Shown in pieces: positions 22,415 through 24,637 of a DNA stretch of 24,637 bases; positions within the stretch are counted from its first letter, which is position 1; every line of letters begins with the position of its first letter. The position numbers were made by a program, and so were the translations under genes. The notes under the pieces were generated by a model, which did not search any database, was not told the origin of the DNA, and worked only from the letters and a program-made list of their open reading frames with translations. This DNA comes from Sphingomonadales bacterium UBA7473 (GTDB lineage Bacteria; Pseudomonadota; Alphaproteobacteria; Sphingomonadales; Sphingomonadaceae): the NCBI GenBank assembly GCA_002478575.1, contig DLOX01000267.1, positions 307 through 24,943 on the forward strand, given 5' to 3'.

Positions 22415-24589
22415 CTATTGCGCCGGGTTCCACAGCAAACTGACCCAAAATGTGCGGGGCGATGCGCGTTCGACGATGCCCGCGGTGCTGATCGCCGTTT
22501 CTATTTTTGCGTCCGTTACATTCTCTGCACGCACCGACAAGCGGAAGGACGAGCTGACGCGGACAGTCGCCACTGCATCGAGGGTGAAGACACCGTCTAA
22601 AGTGCGGCGATTGAGATCATCTTCAAACTGGGCCGAGACGTAGCGTCCAGTGACAGAGAGGCCTTTCCAGCCCAATGTCGCACTGCCGCTGTGCTTCGGC
22701 ACTTGGGCCGGGCGCAGGGCATTGAGGGGAAGCGCAATGCCGCTGGCTTTGATCGTGGCATCGGTCAACGCATAGCTCAAAGACGCACGCCAATCGCCAG
22801 ATCGATAGCGGGCATCAAATTCTAGGCCTTTTGAACTTACCGCATCCAGATTTTGGCGCTGACGATAAGCGCCACCTGCCGCGACGAATCCAACCCCGGG
22901 GAAAACTCCGGGGCCGCTGCCCAAGGTGACATTTGCAATGGCATCGGTGAGCCGGTTGGTGAAGGCGGTGAGTGATACTGTTAGCCGTTCGTCCCGAGCG
23001 ACGTCGAGGGATGTGTCTCGACTGCGCTCGACACGAACGGAGAGGGGGATGGTCCAATCCAACCCAAGTTCCGCTCCCTTGGATCGTTCGGGCGACAGCG
23101 CTGCATTGGCTGCCGTTGCATCGGCGCCCACCCGGAAAGGGCGGTAAAGCTCGTTGAGGGTGGGCAAGCGCCAACCGAGATAGGCCGCGCCTCGGACCGT
23201 CACCGGTCCTGCGTCATAGGCAAAACCAAAGCGGCCGGTTGGTTCCCAGCCTTGTCGATCAGGCGCGATGTCATTGCGGAGGAAGGCCCCTGTCGCCAAT
23301 GTGCGTTCCACCAGCCGACCATTGCCGATCCACCATCGATCAACCCGGCCACCGCCGGTTAGCGTCAGATTGCCGAGGCTTGCCGTGAATTCCGCAAAGG
23401 CCCCCGCGCTGTCATTGCGGCCACCCGCTTCCCGGCCTCGGGTGGGCAAGCCTGCGACATAAGTGAAAAGCTCATTGGTTTCGCCGCTGGTTCGCCGCCA
23501 ATCGCCGCCGATGCGAAGTTCTAGGGTCTCACCCAACGGCGGACGGATTTCAAAGCGCGCTCCAAGCCCGGTTGACGGCACATTAAACTGATCGACGGTT
23601 TGCGCGACGGTAGTTCGGGTGGCATCAATGCTGACAAAGCGGCTTTGGAATTTTCGGGCTTGCACATAGGCCAAGGCTTGCCATTGCCAGCGTCCGCGAT
23701 GAACAAGGCGGACGCTTGCATCGGCCCCATCGCCGCCATTGCCGGACAAGATGGTGCCACGCTCTCGCCGATCTGTGAAAGCGGAGAGGGAGGCTTGCAG
23801 CTCGGTCTGCGCGGATAGCGGCGCGATGGCGCGGGCGGCAATACTGGCTTGCTCATAGGGGCTGGCCCGATCTGCTGGGCCGCGCTGGCCTGCGATAATG
23901 GGGATGAAACCATCGCCGCGCGCATAGTTGGCTCCGATAAAGCCTGTGCCGCCGCCAAGCACCGCGCTTGCTTCAATCGAGTCCCGGCTGCCATAGGCAA
24001 GACTGCCTGAGGTTGCGGCGGTGATGCTTTCTAGCTCAATCGTGCCAGCCAGCGCACCATTGCCCAGCGCCCCTGATCCGCCGCCACGCGTGACTTTGAT
24101 CCGTCCCAAGCGTTCCGGTGCAAAGGCAGGCCAAGTCACCCAGCCGCCAAAGGGGTCGGTCTGCGGCACGCCATCAAGCAGCAGCAGCGCCCTCGAAGAC
24201 GCGTTGCCGCCAAGGCCCCGAAGCGTCGCGCCTTGGCTGGTCGCATTGGCCGACCGAGCATCGCTCCGCCGAAACTGGGTGAGGCCCGCTACATCCTTCA
24301 GCGCGTCTTCGATCCGGTTGGATGCTGTGCCGCTGATCCGGTCTGGCTCCAGCGTGATGATGCTATAGGCCTTGTCGCTCGCCGCATCGGAGAGGGGAGA
24401 GCCAATGACGGTGATGCCGTCTGAGATGATCGTGATAGGGATCGCGCTCGCTGAAATTGGTGGCCGAGGCGGATGATGGATGATGAAAATCTGATCGTCT
24501 TCAGGTGCCTCTTGCGCCTGCACCGCGCCCGTCGTTCCCGCGAAGGCGGGAATCCATAGCCACAGTCCAAGGAGTTTTGAGGGGTGCAA
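22415..24589 (-). CDS. TonB-dependent outer-membrane receptor
   Basis: A 724-residue outer-membrane transporter. From TTG 24589, preceded by AGAAGG, the signal peptide LLGLWLWIPAFAGTTGAVQA leads to a Pro/His-rich segment, a TonB-box-like DGITVIGS (57-64), a plug domain (NRIEDALKDVAGL ... ATLRGLGGNASSRALLLLDGVPQTDPFGGW ... VTRGGGSGALGNGALAGTIEL), and a beta-barrel ending in FWVSLLWNPAQ. WRLPTLNELYRPF is the usual late-barrel motif. The barrel is on the short side (BtuB/siderophore size), and the substrate cannot be told. Two palindromic repeats are translated in frame: one at residues 11-20 (LWIPAFAGTT) and one at about 517-535 (RVERSRDTSLDVARDERL). No ATG is available near the start. The SDR gene follows after 66 bp. 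Confidence 0.92.
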   Translation of the reverse strand: MHPSKLLGLWLWIPAFAGTTGAVQAQEAPEDDQIFIIHHPPRPPISASAIPITIISDGITVIGSPLSDAASDKAYSIITLEPDRISGTASNRIEDALKDVAGLTQFRRSDARSANATSQGATLRGLGGNASSRALLLLDGVPQTDPFGGWVTWPAFAPERLGRIKVTRGGGSGALGNGALAGTIELESITAATSGSLAYGSRDSIEASAVLGGGTGFIGANYARGDGFIPIIAGQRGPADRASPYEQASIAARAIAPLSAQTELQASLSAFTDRRERGTILSGNGGDGADASVRLVHRGRWQWQALAYVQARKFQSRFVSIDATRTTVAQTVDQFNVPSTGLGARFEIRPPLGETLELRIGGDWRRTSGETNELFTYVAGLPTRGREAGGRNDSAGAFAEFTASLGNLTLTGGGRVDRWWIGNGRLVERTLATGAFLRNDIAPDRQGWEPTGRFGFAYDAGPVTVRGAAYLGWRLPTLNELYRPFRVGADATAANAALSPERSKGAELGLDWTIPLSVRVERSRDTSLDVARDERLTVSLTAFTNRLTDAIANVTLGSGPGVFPGVGFVAAGGAYRQRQNLDAVSSKGLEFDARYRSGDWRASLSYALTDATIKASGIALPLNALRPAQVPKHSGSATLGWKGLSVTGRYVSAQFEDDLNRRTLDGVFTLDAVATVRVSSSFRLSVRAENVTDAKIETAISTAGIVERASPRTFWVSLLWNPAQ
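22985..23040. repeat. 56-bp imperfect palindrome inside the TonB receptor gene
   Basis: The outer arms CCGTTCGT and ACGAACGG are perfect inverted repeats. Inner blocks (GAGCG/CGCTC and GTCGAG/CTCGAC) continue the dyad. This is the sphingomonad-type repeat whose translation reads RVERSRDTS. It keeps the receptor frame. Confidence 0.82.
24531..24560. repeat. REP-like hairpin coding for the signal-peptide core of the TonB receptor
   Basis: TTCCCGC (24535-24541), loop GAAG, GCGGGAA (24546-24552), with the flanks GTCG and TCCATAGC. This is the widespread repeat that translates as WIPAFAG. Here it encodes residues 11-20 of the receptor. Confidence 0.85.
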
Positions 24590-24618
24590 GTGATGAAACC
24601 TTCTGATCGAATATGCTT

Positions 24619-24637
24619 ATGGATTCCCGCCTTCGCG
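24619..24637. repeat. Inverted partner of the REP-like hairpin, cut by the window edge
   Basis: ATGGATTCCCGCCTTCGCG is the exact reverse complement of 24539-24557. The pair flanks the start codon and ribosome binding site of the TonB receptor gene, like a BIME. The rest lies beyond the window. Confidence 0.85.

Overview
The window reads as a chromosomal segment of an alphaproteobacterium, most likely a sphingomonad (order Sphingomonadales). This rests on the gene neighbourhoods (argH / small lipoprotein / lysA beside tlpA; DUF721 / DsbA-like pair / smc beside mutY), on sphingomonad-style short palindromic repeats, and on a moderately high GC content. I see no tRNA, rRNA, CRISPR array, transposase or phage gene. 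Nearly all of it is densely packed housekeeping DNA, with one accessory-looking stretch at about 3500-8820.

Left part (1-2792). On the minus strand argH, a small LptM-like lipoprotein and lysA (cut by the window edge) overlap or nearly abut. The divergent tlpA-like thioredoxin lipoprotein starts only 16 bp from argH.

Accessory part (2796-8815). A NarL/LuxR response regulator and its 7TM-type histidine kinase lie on the minus strand. An identical 16-bp palindromic word occurs before the regulator and again before the kinase. Divergent from the kinase are two secreted proteins built from the same four-cysteine module, then a strong terminator whose T-run touches the ribosome binding site of a histidine-free CopC-like secreted protein. 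That gene ends inside the convergent msrA. Next is a recent tandem duplication of a gene for an 84-87 residue exported miniprotein, each copy with its own upstream dyad and TTCG-loop terminator.

Middle part (8915-12382). wecB and wecC form a two-gene unit that converts UDP-GlcNAc to UDP-ManNAc uronate. The convergent glsA (glutaminase) follows. A pair of REP-like hairpins fills the gap between glsA and smc.

Right part (12383-24637). A minus-strand operon runs DUF721 (DciA-like) - DsbA-like - DsbA-like lipoprotein - smc. Divergent from it, with 27 bp between starts, is a tightly coupled plus-strand operon: mutY - beta-lactamase-fold serine hydrolase - nudC - globin. Converging on it are an SDR dehydrogenase of the MFE-2 type and a TonB-dependent receptor.

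The TonB receptor gene carries two unrelated palindromic repeats translated in frame. One supplies the hydrophobic core of its signal peptide. The other lies between two predicted barrel strands. These in-frame repeats, the shared operator of the two-component system with its four-Cys secreted neighbours, and the duplicated miniprotein cassette are the most unusual things in the window.
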